Source: Folioceros fuciformis | Taxonomy: Eukaryota > Anthocerotophyta > Anthocerotopsida > Anthocerotales | Direction: 5' to 3' | DNA: 40,555 nucleotides | NCBI GenBank assembly: GCA_049999805.1 | Contig: JBNGIO010006337.1 | Location: forward strand, 66,902 to 107,456 | In this document: piece after piece, positions 8,603 through 25,402 of the stretch | How the letters are laid out: the number at the start of each line of letters is the position of its first letter | How positions within the stretch are numbered: the first letter of the stretch is position 1 | Program-made: the position numbers and the translations under genes | Notes under the pieces: model-generated | The model's database searches: none | Told to the model about the DNA's origin: nothing | Seen by the model: the letters and a program-made list of their open reading frames with translations, nothing else

Positions 8603-11600
8603 ATGGAAACTGTGGGGCTGGGTCCTGGCGATGTTGCGGCTGCAGAGGAGCGTCTGGACGTGCTGACCAAAGCTGGGCTTCACACGGGTGCGTCCAAGCC
8701 ACGGTGCGAATTTCTGCCAAAGTTGTGATTTTGGGCTGTTGTGGGTTGTTTGCCCGTGTACAGGATTTCGCTGTAGGATGGTGATCCACGTTGATATGCT
8801 TCATTGTGGGTAATTCAGGAGCTTGGTCCACCAAGATGGCGATTACCACAGAGCAGTGCATGTTTGGATCTACGCTGAGAGCACCGGAGAGTTGCTGCTT
8901 CAGAAGCGGGCGGACAGCAAAGACTCGTGGCCTGGACTGTGGGATATATCCAGCGCTGGCCACATTTCCGCCGGAGACTCTTCCCTCATCACGGCACAGT
9001 AAGATGAGATGAGAAGCATGTCAAGTTGGAGTCTTTTGAGCATACGTGTGCCTTCTGATCCTTCGGCATGCAAGTTAACCACCAGTAGGTCTGTGTAGGA
9101 GGGAGCTGCAAGAGGAGCTTGGAGTGATCCTGCCACCTGATGCCTTTGAGCTACTCTTTCTCTATCTCCAAGAGTGGTAATTACCCATGTCATCAGCCGG
9201 ATTACGCCTTCCGTCTCAGCTCTAGGAGGGAGTGATGATGCCTGTCGTCTTCGGTGCAGTACTACTAATAATGGAGCTTTCATCAACAATGAGTATAACG
9301 ACGTCTATCTCATCACGACGGAGAAGCCAATCCCACTGGAAGCTTTCACCCTGCAGGTTTTTCCCTCGAACCTGTGGTTACATTGTATTGCCATGATTTT
9401 ATTTGCTCGGCACGTGAACTTGGATCTGTTCCAGGAGTCAGAGGTTTCTGCAGTGAAGTATATCGGCTGGAAGGAGTATGAAGATTTAGTTCGGAAGGAA
9501 GATCCTGCCTATGTTCCTGTTGAAGTGGATGGAGGCTATAGCCGCTTTTTCTCTGCCATCAGGAGCAGGTTAGACAGTCTTCTCTTTCCTACCAAGGACA
9601 AGAATACTCCCTGGTATCAACATTGATGGTTTCGTAACAAAAATGAACAAAGTGCCTGCTGAGTTTCAGCATCCTTGGAGAACTGCAGATATGAGGTCGA
9701 CAAGGAAGCCAGAATCTTGTCTCTCAAGACTCAGCTCAGTAGATACGTGCCTACCACGTTTGATTCACAGGTCGGTAAACTTTAATGGCAACTGGGGGTG
9801 CAGGGAACGTCTGCTATTCAACGTGTTCGTGCAATCAGCTTGCTGATTGAGGGGCTGCTCTCTGCTTATGGGAATAGTGTTTTTGAGTTTTCATTTTGAT
9901 TTATGTTTTTCTTTCCATTGTTTTATCCTGTTTTGCAGCTCGAACAGCTGAGAGATGGTGACCGTCTTGCTATACCTTTCATCATCCAAGCTGCTGGGGT
10001 GCTCGAAAGGATCTTTCTCGAGCAGGTCTGCAGTTGTCGGGACCTTATGCTCCTTCCCAATTTGATCGGCAGAGGAGCTAGCTGACGTCGAATCTGATGC
10101 AGGAGTGGGTCACAAACCCAGCACTGAAGACCTGGCTTGAGCTGAGGTCATCTGAGTCGGAGCTTGATGCGGTGAAGCTTGCTTATTACAAAATCAATAA
10201 GAGTCCGTGGTAAGCACTGATAAATCAGGCTGAGTTCACCTGGCGGATGTTTTGTATATCTCCTGATAGACCCGCCGGAACCGTTTCTGGAGCATCTTGA
10301 AGATTTTGATCATGATTTGGTACCACATAGCCTTATCGGAGTGCACTGGATGTCTTGTGATACAGGTCGCTCCTAGATGAGAACGAAGCCTTCTTGACCA
10401 CAGCGGATTCTGCTTTGGTCAGTGCTGAGAAGGCTGTGAACGCTGTACCTGGGTGGGAGGGTTTGAAATACAGGGCAGCATTCCCAGTCCAAAAGCCTCC
10501 GGGTGCAAATTTTTATCCTTCAGATATGGACAAAGCGGTAATGTGGCAATCAGTACTACATGGAAGGGCCTTCAGTTTCCCATATCTCTACGAGTCTGTT
10601 ATTCAAGTTTTTGTTGGATTGAGATTACTCACACCAATCAAACTTCAATTGCAACAGGAGTTTGAGATATGGAAGTCAAATTTGGAGCCTGAAGAGCAGG
10701 AAGCAGCTACTGGGTTCTTCACAACCATTAGACGAGCAAGTGACCCAACCCTGTACAACTTGAAGATCATTCCTTACCCTGTGGAATATGGTGCTTTGCT
10801 AACTCAAGCATCTAAATATCTGCATACAGCCGGAGATCTTGCGGAGACGCCCAGGTCTGGATATGAAACACAGAAAGAAATGTTCCTTGTATGTATGTAC
10901 TCACGAGAAGGGACTTAAGTGCTTTACTATGGTTTGGTTCTCAGTTTGAAGAAGTTGCTCAAGTCCAAGGCCGATGCATTTCTCTCAAATGACTACTATG
11001 ATTCGGACATTGCATGGATGGAGCTAGTAAGCACTTTATTTGGCTGAATAGGTTCTGACTTGGACAGCACCAGCTCGCTTGCCTGGCTAGCTGCGATATC
11101 GATCTACCTTATTCTCTTGGTCGCAGGACTCTCCAGTTGATGTCACAATTGGTCCCTATGAGACGTATGAAGATGCACTTTATGGATACAAGGTATGACC
11201 ATCTAGCAGATATTGTTTTTGTAATACTCCATTTGTAGCACAACACAATTTCAAAATTTGATGTCATGAGGTGTCTTCCTGCAGGCAACTTTTGAAGCTT
11301 TCATTGGGATACGGGATGAGGTAGCAACCTCGCAACTGAAGCTCTTTAGTGAACGCCTCCAGGTGAAAATCTGCTGCACATGCTTGGGAGATCACCATTG
11401 GAAAGGATTGTCGGCTAGATATTTGGAGTTGGGCACTTAATTTCAAGCCTGACAACTTGCACTGCTGACGTCCGTTCCTAACCATCGTTTCCATCGTGGA
11501 CAGGAGCTTGAAGATAATCTGCCCCTGGCTTCTCAGTACAAATCAAAGGGTGTCACCGCTTCCCCTATTCGTGTCATTCAGCTTCTTTACAATGCGGGGG

Positions 11601-13066
11601 TAAAATGACTTCGAAAGTCCTGCTTGCTGATGTATTCCGAGCAGCTTGCTTGGCACGCACTCCCGTGGAAACTCGGTAGCTGTTCTGTGCAGACGCCCAC
11701 TTGAAGTATCTGAATCAAGAGATCTGATGCAGTTCTGTTTGTTCTGCAGGATGTGAAGGGCCCACAAACTGTAGCATTCAACCTTCCAAATGATGAGCGC
11801 ATAGTGAATGAGCGTGGTAGTGCTATGGTCATGTTGAAGAATATGTCAAGGGCAAAGTATAAATCACACTTTATGCGGGTAGGAGGTCCGATTTCCCATC
11901 CCTAGTTCTGACACAGACTACGTTCGTGAATTTGCAGATTTGATCAGATTTTGAGGCCTATAGCGAAGGTCAGTGTGGGGGTTTCTCAACGGGAGTACGT
12001 GGACTTTGAGTCCTTTTTCACCCACACAATCTGCCATGAATGCTGTCATGGTATTGGGCCACACAGCATCGTTCTGCCCAGTGGGAAACAGTCAACCGTC
12101 CGGCTTGTGAGTTGATTTAGTTCATCTTAGTGCAGCATTATTGCTTCTGGGAAGCCCTCAACCATGATCTGGCGACATGAGGCAGGTGCATAGGACATGT
12201 CTGCTGACTCGCTCTGATCCGTGTTTGTTTGATACAGGAACTTCAGGAACTCTATTCGTCAATAGAGGAAGCCAAAGCCGACATAGTTGGTCTTTGGGCC
12301 CTGCATTATCTTCTGGATAGGGTATGTACTCTGCCCCATGTTGCCTCAAACCACGTTCAGGAGTCTTTGCTATTGCGGGTAACATCTCTATTCCTGCAGG
12401 GACTGATATCAGAAAACTTCGAAAAGCCCATGTACGTCTCCTTCCTTGCTGGGTGCTTTCGATCAATTCGATTTGGGCTGGAGGAGGCACACGGGTAAGC
12501 AGCTCCTCTTCTTGCATCCCAACTCTTAACTGCGCATAGGAAAGACGAGTAAGTGGATCTAATGCCCCTGCTGATTGGCCTGCAGGAAAGGGCAGGCAGT
12601 TCAGTTCAACTGGATTCTGGAAAAGGGGGGTTTTGTTGAAAACCCGGATGGGACATTTTCTGTTGATTTCGACAAGGTAAGCATGGAAAGTCGTCGAAGG
12701 TTAGCAGTAACAGCAGAGAGTTGTGATTGATGGTCTGGGTCGTATTCGACCTGGCTCCGTGCATACGCCCAGGTGAGAGGAGCGGTGGAGAGCCTCAGCA
12801 AAGAAATCCTGACCTTGCAAGCTCGAGGAGATAAATCAGCAGCCAAGTCACTGTTGGCCACCTATGGAGTTTTGACACCTCCATTACTTCGTTGTCTGAG
12901 TCAGCTGGAGAGTGTTCAGGTGTTGCACAATCTACCTTCGAACTTCTTCAGGACTCTGGAATTTTGTTCCTGTGGGTTAACAGCTAAGCTACCTTTTCGT
13001 TCTTGAATGCCACAGGTTCCAATCGACATCGCGCCTACATTTGAGGTCCTGCGTCAGATAGCGTAG
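8603..13066 (+). CDS. NUDT3: Nudix hydrolase / dipeptidyl peptidase III fusion protein, 21 exons
   Basis: This is a two-domain protein like Arabidopsis NUDX3: an N-terminal Nudix hydrolase and a C-terminal M49 zinc dipeptidyl peptidase III. Exons: 8603-8703, 8819-8998, 9099-9176, 9260-9356, 9435-9568, 9689-9770, 9939-10025, 10103-10209, 10366-10537, 10658-10854, 10945-11026, 11127-11192, 11285-11362, 11504-11599, 11750-11856, 11938-12106, 12238-12321, 12400-12494, 12586-12676, 12773-12919, 13016-13066. They sum to 2301 nt and 766 residues, close to the 772 I recall for Arabidopsis. The Nudix box lies at about residues 83-105 (GHISAGD, then RELQEELG), with Asp for the first box Glu, as in the Arabidopsis protein. 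The zinc site is HECCH at 588-592 plus EEAKAD at 621-626. The zinc motif is the five-residue HExxH form, whereas animal DPP III has six-residue HExxGH. All introns are GT-AG, about 80-170 bp. The start is chosen because the frame yields LDVLTKAG, the family N-terminus. It is probably cytosolic, as no transit peptide is seen. Confidence 0.95.
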
Positions 13067-13704
13067 GAGCTTAGGGACGTTCTGCATTTAGACATGGTTA
13101 ACCGTTGATGTAGTGCTTGACACTAATTCAACAAGCTGACTTTGAGTCAAACATCTGTGTCTTCTGACTAGCCAGTCTTCGCATGTGCATATGAAAACTG
13201 GATCCGGGGCAGTTGCTTTGTCGCCACCCTGTCCGTCGAAGTGCACATAGCATAGAAGAGGAAGGGTGGCGGAAGGATTGCTCTGCAAGAGGGTACAGGC
13301 AGTGCATAAATAAAGCAAGGAACAAATCCACATCTGTTCCTCATCATAACATTAAAAATATTGTTACAGCCTCTAAGCATCCTTGGCAAAGTCTGAATTG
13401 TGACCAAACTACGTCATTGTCATGGAGCCGACGCTCGCAAGACCATAACGTCCCTCCGAGGTCTGTACAATTAGAACTAAATTAAAAAAAATGTGGCACG
13501 ATCTGCCAGGTACTCTACATCGATCTTCTACCTATCCCATTCCTGAGGAACTCGATGCCTCTTACCTTCACGCCATGAGCTCTAGAAAATTGCTGGGGTA
13601 CGCTTCTGCAACACCCTCGACATAAGGCCCACCTATGAAGGAAAGCTAGGAAGCTGAAACTAGTGAAAGAATGGAATGAACACGCCCGACCCTGTCACTC
13701 TCCT
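13067..13704. other. 3' region between convergent genes
   Basis: This is the interval between the stop codons of the Nudix-DPP III gene (plus) and the UDP-rhamnose synthase gene (minus). It should hold both 3' untranslated regions. A plus-strand AATAAA at 13309-13314 is a plausible poly(A) signal for the former. No further gene is supported, and short open frames on the minus strand at 13088-13407 look fortuitous. Confidence 0.6.
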
Positions 13705-15889
13705 CTAGGCTTTTGTGGTTCTCCTGTTGGGCTTGAAGACAAACTTGATCAAAGACTCTTTGATTCCAAGCAACTCTGGGAACTCCTTCTGGATCTTGGA
13801 TGTGTCCAATTCGTTGTTGCTGCGAGGAGCAACAATAACCTTGGCTTGCTCCTCAAGGGTGAAGTTGACGTACTTGAAAGAGGGATCGATGTACTCCTTG
13901 TACATCTCCAATATCTCATTGTGGCTCACCACACCAGGGTTGGTGAAGTTCCAGATCCCTGTGAGATTTCGCTTCGCCATCTCGATGGAAATAGGTAGAA
14001 GCTCGTCCAGGATGGTCATGCTGTTGGGGATGTTGACAACCTTCTCGTAGCGAGTAATCTTGGTGATGAAGTTGCGCGGATTCTTGAGGTCAGCTGTAAT
14101 GGGCATGCGCACACGCAGGGTGCACACGTTCTCATACTCGTTCAGAAGCTCTTCCACCTGCACAAAAAAAAAAAAAAACAACCACCACATCACTGGGTGC
14201 TTGACACCGTAGCACTAGGACACGAAAACACTCCCCCTCGGCTCTCTGGTGAATCAAAGGCAAAAAACCGAAAACTGAAGCACGCACCATGGCCTTGGTC
14301 TTGGAATAGAAGGAACCAGTGAAGTTAGGAGTGTCCTCTTCCTTGAAACCAATACCAGAACCCAGAGGATGGGCAGCATCGTACTCGAAGATACAACCGG
14401 TTGCAAAGTTGACGAGCAGGATCCCCTGCTCCCGACAGACATCAGCAAGGGTGATGGTGCCAACCACGTTGGCTCTGATGGTTTCCACCTTGTGAGTCTC
14501 GCACCAATCGACATTGGGGCGTCCTGTCACCCCCGCAGCGTTGAGGACATGGGTGGGCTTAACCGAAGCCAGATCGGCTTCCAAGGCAGCCCTGTTCTCC
14601 AACCTCCCGGTGCCGTACTCATAGGCGATGCCCTGCTTTTCGAGGAGTCCTCCCAGGAGGCCCCCGATCCAGCCAGTGCGGCCGTAAATCAAAAACTTGA
14701 GCGGCGTCTTGGCAGCAGGTTTGGGCGGAACCAGCATGCCAGTTCGAACCCCGTTGGCGACAACAGCATCGAGGCGGGCCTCCTTGGGCTTGCTGTTGCC
14801 GTCCTTGTCGGCATCCCCGTTGGCAGTGGTGAAGTCGGAAATCTTCTCCACCCCGGCCATGGTGAGCATGCGCGGGTGCGGCACGAGCGCCCCCGACACA
14901 TCGCCCCACCATTCCGGGTGGCTGGTGTACCAGTCCTTGGTCTTGCGCAGGCCCTCCTCCCAGGTGGTGCGCTCCTGCCAGCCCAGATCTTTGAGCTTGG
15001 CGTCGTCGAGGAAGTACCTCTGATCGTTGAAGGGGCGGTTGTCGACGAACTGGATGACCTGGTCGGCATCGGTGCCGAAGAGCTTGCAGATATCCCTGGC
15101 CACATCCAGCACCCGGCGCTCCTTCTTGGTGCCGATGTTGTAGACGTGGCCCACCACCCCCTTGTGCAGCACCACCTCGAAGGCCTCCGCCACATCCTCG
15201 CAGTAGAGGTAGCTCCGGACGTTGGAGCCGTCCCCGTGGATGGGCAGCGGCTTGCCCTGCATCGCGAGCAGGATGAACTTGGGAATGAGCTTCTCCGGAA
15301 ATTGGTTGGGCCCGTAGACGTTGTTGCCCCTGGTGGTGATGAAGGGCAGCCCGTAGGATCTGCCGTAGGCCATGACGAGCATCTCGGCCCCGGCCTTGGT
15401 GGCCGAGTAGGGGTTGGTGGGCAGCAGCTGCGAGGCCTCGTGGTTACCCACGATGGCGTCGGCCTCCGTCTCGCCATACACCTCGTCCGTGCTCACGTGG
15501 ATGAAGCGGCGGATGATGCCCGTCACCTTGCACGCCTCCAGCAGCACGTGGGTCCCGTAGATGTTGTTCTTGGTGAACTCGAAGGAGTTGCCGAAGGAGT
15601 TGTCGACGTGCGTCTGCGCCGCGAAGTGCATGATGGTGTCGATGCCCTCCGTGAGCAGCAGGTAGTTGACAAGATCCGCGCTGGCGATGTCCCCCTTGAC
15701 GAATTTCAGGTTCTTGGACGGCTTGCTGGGCAGCAGATTCTTGAGGTTGGAGCAGTAGTCCAGCTTGTCCAACACCACAACCTTGTAGTGCGGGTAATTC
15801 CGGATGAGCCGATTGGCAACATGGCTGGCGATGAAGCCCGCGGCTCCCGTGATGAGGATGTTCTTGGGCGTGTAAGTGGCGTTCTCCAT
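13705..15889 (-). CDS. RHM: trifunctional UDP-rhamnose synthase (RHM type)
   Basis: The enzyme converts UDP-glucose to UDP-L-rhamnose in the cytosol. An N-terminal 4,6-dehydratase is fused to a C-terminal 3,5-epimerase/4-keto-reductase. The product feeds pectin rhamnogalacturonan and glycosides. Exon 1 is 15889-14288 (534 codons) and exon 2 is 14157-13705 (150 codons plus TAG), giving 684 residues against about 670 in Arabidopsis RHM1. Domain 1 has the NAD-binding GAAGFIASH near residue 16, the catalytic STDEVYGE and YSATK. Domain 2 begins near residue 397 with GRTGWIGG and has its own YSKTK close to the exon junction. The linker at about 330-395 is charged and longer than usual. The intron starts GTGCGT after KTKAM and ends in a 14- to 16-base T run followed by GTGCAG. 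Exon 1 is strongly GC-ending at third positions, unlike neighbouring genes. The gene is convergent with the Nudix-DPP III gene. Confidence 0.96.
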
Positions 15890-16050
15890 ACCTGCTGCTG
15901 CTGTACTACCTGCCTACCCTCCCTCCCTCCCTCGGATCTGTCCACCTCGCTTGCTCCCAGATCTGCGCAGAGATGCCGATCCCGCAATGCCACACCACAC
16001 CACACCACAACAGAGCAAGCTTCGCAAATCAGAGAAGCGTTGCGCCCACA

Positions 16051-16100
16051 GCAGGAGCAGGAGCAGGAACAGGGGCAGGAACAGGAGCAGGAGCAGGAGA
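16051..16100. repeat. CAGGAG hexanucleotide microsatellite in RHM leader
   Basis: There are about eight copies of GCAGGA/ACAGGA words, imperfect. On the transcribed minus strand they form a pyrimidine-rich CTCCTG tract about 160-210 bases upstream of the RHM start codon, probably in the 5' untranslated region. Confidence 0.85.
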
Positions 16101-16181
16101 GGCGCAGAGCAGTGAACTTCACTACTGGCCGCCCATCAGATCAGGATGAAGAAGAGGCAGGGCAGGAGAGGAGATGAGAGG

Positions 16182-16236
16182 ACAGAGCAAGCAAAGCAAG
16201 GCAAGGCAAGGAAAGGCAAGGCAAGGCGAGACAAGG
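16182..16236. repeat. AGGCA pentanucleotide repeat
   Basis: Repeated AAGGC/AAGCA words (for example AAGCAAAGCAAGGCAAGGCA) run across about 50 bases. It is a simple-sequence tract upstream of RHM. Confidence 0.8.
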
Positions 16237-16693
16237 ACAGGGCAGGAGTGTCGAGTCGCACCACAACAGCCCGGTGCCAATGAGGAGCAGCAAAGCGTGT
16301 GTGGGAGTAGTGTCGTCGTCAAACTAGTCTAAGGTGGAGGCAGTGGGCAGCTCCCTCCCTACACACAACAGCGCCAGCTAGCCCACGCAGACAGGAGGCA
16401 ACACCCAAGCAGATGTTCTCCTGTGCTTTCGGGCGAGGCTTTTGTATTATGGTTTACTAGATACATAATCATGCATACGTATGTACATACTTTCATGCGC
16501 ATAGAGCATAGAGCATAGAGCATAGCGTAGAGTTCTAGACCTACATTGTGGGTGAGTACGGTACATATCTAGTTATGAGCACATGGGCCCTTGTTTTCGA
16601 TCGCGTTTCCGATACCAACCCGACATCCTGGGACTTTGGTGCCGCCAGTACCAGTGCCAGTGCCAGCGCCAAACCCAGGCAGGCTCCAGGCGC

Positions 16694-16810
16694 GTGTCGT
16701 CGCGTCTCGTCTTGTGTCGTCGCGTCTCGCCTTGTGTCGTTGCGTCTCGTGTTGTGTCGTTGCGTCTCGTGTTGTGTCGTTGCGTCTCGTCTTGTGTCTT
16801 CTCGCGTCGC
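16694..16810. repeat. 20-bp minisatellite, about 5.5 units
   Basis: Units beginning at 16694, 16714, 16734, 16754, 16774 and 16794 share GTGTCGTTGCGTCTCGTGTT, with changes at the CGTCGC/CGTTGC and final TCTT/TGTT positions. The last unit is degenerate. Because 20 is not a multiple of 3, all three frames cycle through the same RVSLRLVLCRC-like peptide, so the open frames over it are artefacts. It is CpG-rich and sits about 800 bp upstream of the RHM start. Confidence 0.92.
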
Positions 16811-17764
16811 GTCTCCGTATTATAATAACCTTAGGTGCTGGTCTTGGAGTTTCAACCGTTTTCCAAGGACCAAGGACGCCCTCCTTGGAAGGCGGATCTG
16901 GGGCCGGTAGTTATGAAAATTTCCCCACCCCACGTCATTTCCATTTCCTGCGTTGAGCAAGGATCAAGGTCCGCTCGCCTGCAAGGCTGCAAGGTGCTCG
17001 TGCCCTGCCCATGGGCAGCCCAGCTTTCGCTGCTCTCCCGCATCTCCTCCTCGTTTTCACCTTCCCCAGCGAAAAAACGCGCCTTGTCTTGTCTTGCCTT
17101 GCACCCGTACTCGCTCATTTATCATGCCCACTTCCATAGGCATTGCCTTTTAATGAGCTTCACAGCCCCGGCTTGTGAATGGCTTGACCTCGGAACTCGC
17201 AAAATGCCGCACCCGGGGACGGGAACGATGCCCGTCAATTACCACAAAACAAATTACCGTATGTATGTAGGTTTGTATGTATTCTCTTCCTCCAAAGGCA
17301 AAGGCTCTTCGACAACACATGAATACATGGATGGTGAAGCACATGCAGCTGCCCACTCCCCGGAAGCAGAGCGGGAGCCCGTGTTTACATATCACACAAA
17401 CACACACACGTCTGGGAGGCTGGCAGAAGGAACTACTGTACAGCCCGCTCATGCACCACGTTATACCAGTCCCCGTCACGTCGCCCACCAGCGACCTCCC
17501 TCACCACACACGAAGGGGAGCTGTTCCGGGAGGCAACCACATCGGAACTGCGCAAGCTAATGGGCTTGCTTCAGCGTCCCAGTGGCCTAGACAGGAACGG
17601 AGCAGGGTGCCACATCATAATCAGGGCCTAGGAAACAAGCAGCTGCAACTAAAAATGGGAGACTGACTAACAACTACATGCCTACGATACTGGAGCTGGC
17701 TCCCCTAATCACCATCTCTATTCTGTTAAGTTAGCACACAGCCCGGACGCTTGCTACTTACTCA

Positions 17765-23603
<5,839 letters not shown>

Positions 23604-24900
23604 AATATCAAATCCAACGCCCTGTATACAAACCCTAGCAATCCACAAAGTGAGAACCCGGATGCACCGATGGTGGAAGGCCAGAGAGCGAGGCAGGGAC
23701 GGGGCAGGCAGGGTGGCGTGCCACTGGATCCGCCTGCCCCGGAGGTACCGGAGCACATTACAACACGAGCATAGTGGCAGCGGCAGGGAAAGAGAAAGTT
23801 GGAAAGCGGAGAGCAATACCGCGCCAAGCTGGGGGCCGTGAGACAAGCATGGATCGCGGGAACAGGGCTATGGGCTGGCACGCATTCCAGGTCCTGCACC
23901 GCGCCGCGGGTGGATGCATGCGCACCGAAGGCGAGCCTGACAAGCCACAACAAACAGCACCCAATTGCAACAGAAGCAGCTAAGGGAGACGCATGCGAGC
24001 GTCGGAAGCAGTATTCAAGGCTGCTATGGACTCGCTGCGTCTGGCAGTGCGGCCTATTCCTATTTTGTTTTCGCTGCCTGCGTCTCCCACCTCCCTTTCC
24101 CACTTGTACTTATGTATACATACATACATACATTTTAGGTGGGAGGAGCTGGGACCTCCCCCATTTGCTCTTCTCAAAATGTTTTACTTCATATTTCGGT
24201 AGGTCGGTACCGAGACAGGTACTCCTATTTATANNNNNNNNNNNNNNNNNNNNNNNNNNNNNNNNNNNNNNNNNNNNNNNNNNNNNNNNNNNNNNNNNNN
24301 NNNNNNNNNNNNNNNNNNNNNNNNNNNNNNNNNCCTATAAATAATTTTATACCAGTTTCGATTTTAACGACCAACCAAATGTGACCCCACCCAATTCTTT
24401 CTCTCTATCCTACAGCCCACCGGATGCTTCAGCTGCACGCTGTGAAACCTATGTAAAACTATATAACAGTTTCATGCCTTATTTTTCTCTATGGGATCTG
24501 TTTTTCTTTTCTGCATCATCTGATTTTTTTAATTAAAATATTTTATTACACCCAAATCCATTAAATATTAATTAATTTTATTAATTATTAAAATTGATGC
24601 AAGTATTAATATCATAATACTACAGCAACATGAGTTAAGGGCCAGGTGTTCACTAAAGCAGTTTATGTAAGCAATAATACTTGATTAAATAAAATACTAA
24701 TAATAATAATAAAATTCTATTACATTTATGAGATCTTTTGAGAAGAAAGGTCTTCAACACCACAAAGATGATCAATGCACCCAGAGTTGCGGATCAAAAT
24801 TTTAGGTACATAAATTTAATTTTTTTAAGGAATAATCTTGCTCTCAAGAGCGTGTACATAGTGATGTATATGATATATAATAATCCACACTAAATAACAA
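23604..24900. promoter_or_regulatory. upstream region of RRC1-like gene and AT-rich spacer
   Basis: A TACAG sequence on the minus strand about 15 bases upstream of the ATG could be the acceptor of a 5' untranslated intron. The first 550 bases are balanced in composition with fortuitous open frames. An (ATAC)n tetranucleotide tract lies at about 24114-24135. After the assembly gap (24234-24333) the sequence is strongly AT-rich (24340-24900), with A/T runs and no coding signal. Confidence 0.45.
24234..24333. other. assembly gap (100 N)
   Basis: This is a run of exactly 100 N, a conventional gap of unknown true size. The left edge ends CCTATTTATA and the right edge begins CCTATAAATA, which are nearly inverted around the gap. 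Composition changes from balanced to AT-rich across it. Frames must not be read through it. Confidence 0.98.
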
Positions 24901-25402
24901 GCTGGAAAAGACGGAATGTGAAACGATATACATATGATAAAAGACGGAAGAAAAAACATCCAGAAAAAAGGGGTCCACTACGGCCTGGTCATGGTCTCTC
25001 CGAGTGTGTGGTCAAAGAACACATCTTGGCATGTATGTACAGACATACAGCGTATTGCAACGTGCGGTCGGGGAACTGCTTCGACGGGGAGGCTTCGACA
25101 TGTGACCTGCCGCCGGCACAAAGCAATTGACGACTCAGGCAATCATTGTACTGCTCAGGGTGGGTTGCTCGATCGCCCGCACCACACACATCGAGGGAGT
25201 TTTCAATGGGACGCGTGACCCAGGTGGAACCTCGGCGCTCACAGTGGGGGACCATGGAGAATCAGCGACCGCCTTTCCTACTTGGAAGAACGGCAGCAAA
25301 CAACCCTAAAGAGGCAAAACTTGGTGAGGAGCACTTTCCGATTGAATGTTACGAGCCATTTGACACGCCGGTACGGCTGTCCACAAGCATCAACATCAAC
25401 GG
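24900..25402. other. 3' flank of the mitochondrial carrier gene
   Basis: Downstream of the carrier stop on the minus strand, this should contain its 3' untranslated region. A (ATGT/ACAT)-type patch lies near 25028-25050. Plus-strand open frames at 24918-25406 have no recognisable domain and overlap the untranslated region of the carrier, so I leave them out. Confidence 0.4.

Larger units (their letters stand above)
15890..17764. promoter_or_regulatory. upstream region of the UDP-rhamnose synthase gene, repeat-rich
   Basis: This region lies between the RHM start (minus, 15889) and the stop of the RRC1-like gene (minus, 17765). It holds the RHM promoter and 5' leader on its left and the RRC1 3' untranslated region on its right. 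The leader side is built of short repeats (listed separately). Around 16447-16530 there is an AT-rich patch with TAGAGCA-type repeats (four tandem AGAGCAT-like units near 16500-16525). Tetranucleotide (ATGT)n-like sequence occurs near 16470-16490 and 17259-17281. No protein-coding gene is supported. Confidence 0.55.

Noticed and set aside
14689-15477. 262-codon Arg/Pro/Ser-rich minus-strand frame inside the UDP-rhamnose synthase gene
   Set aside because: It is a shifted frame of exon 1, with the composition expected of a GC-rich shadow.
14369-16177. 602-codon open frame on the plus strand opposite the UDP-rhamnose synthase gene
   Set aside because: It is the antisense of a gene with strongly GC-ending codons, which removes stops from the opposite strand. 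The translated product is low-complexity and has no family features.
16548-16956. Three overlapping plus-strand frames with RVSLRLVLCRC repeats
   Set aside because: They arise from the 20-bp minisatellite, whose length cycles the frame and gives the same peptide in all three.
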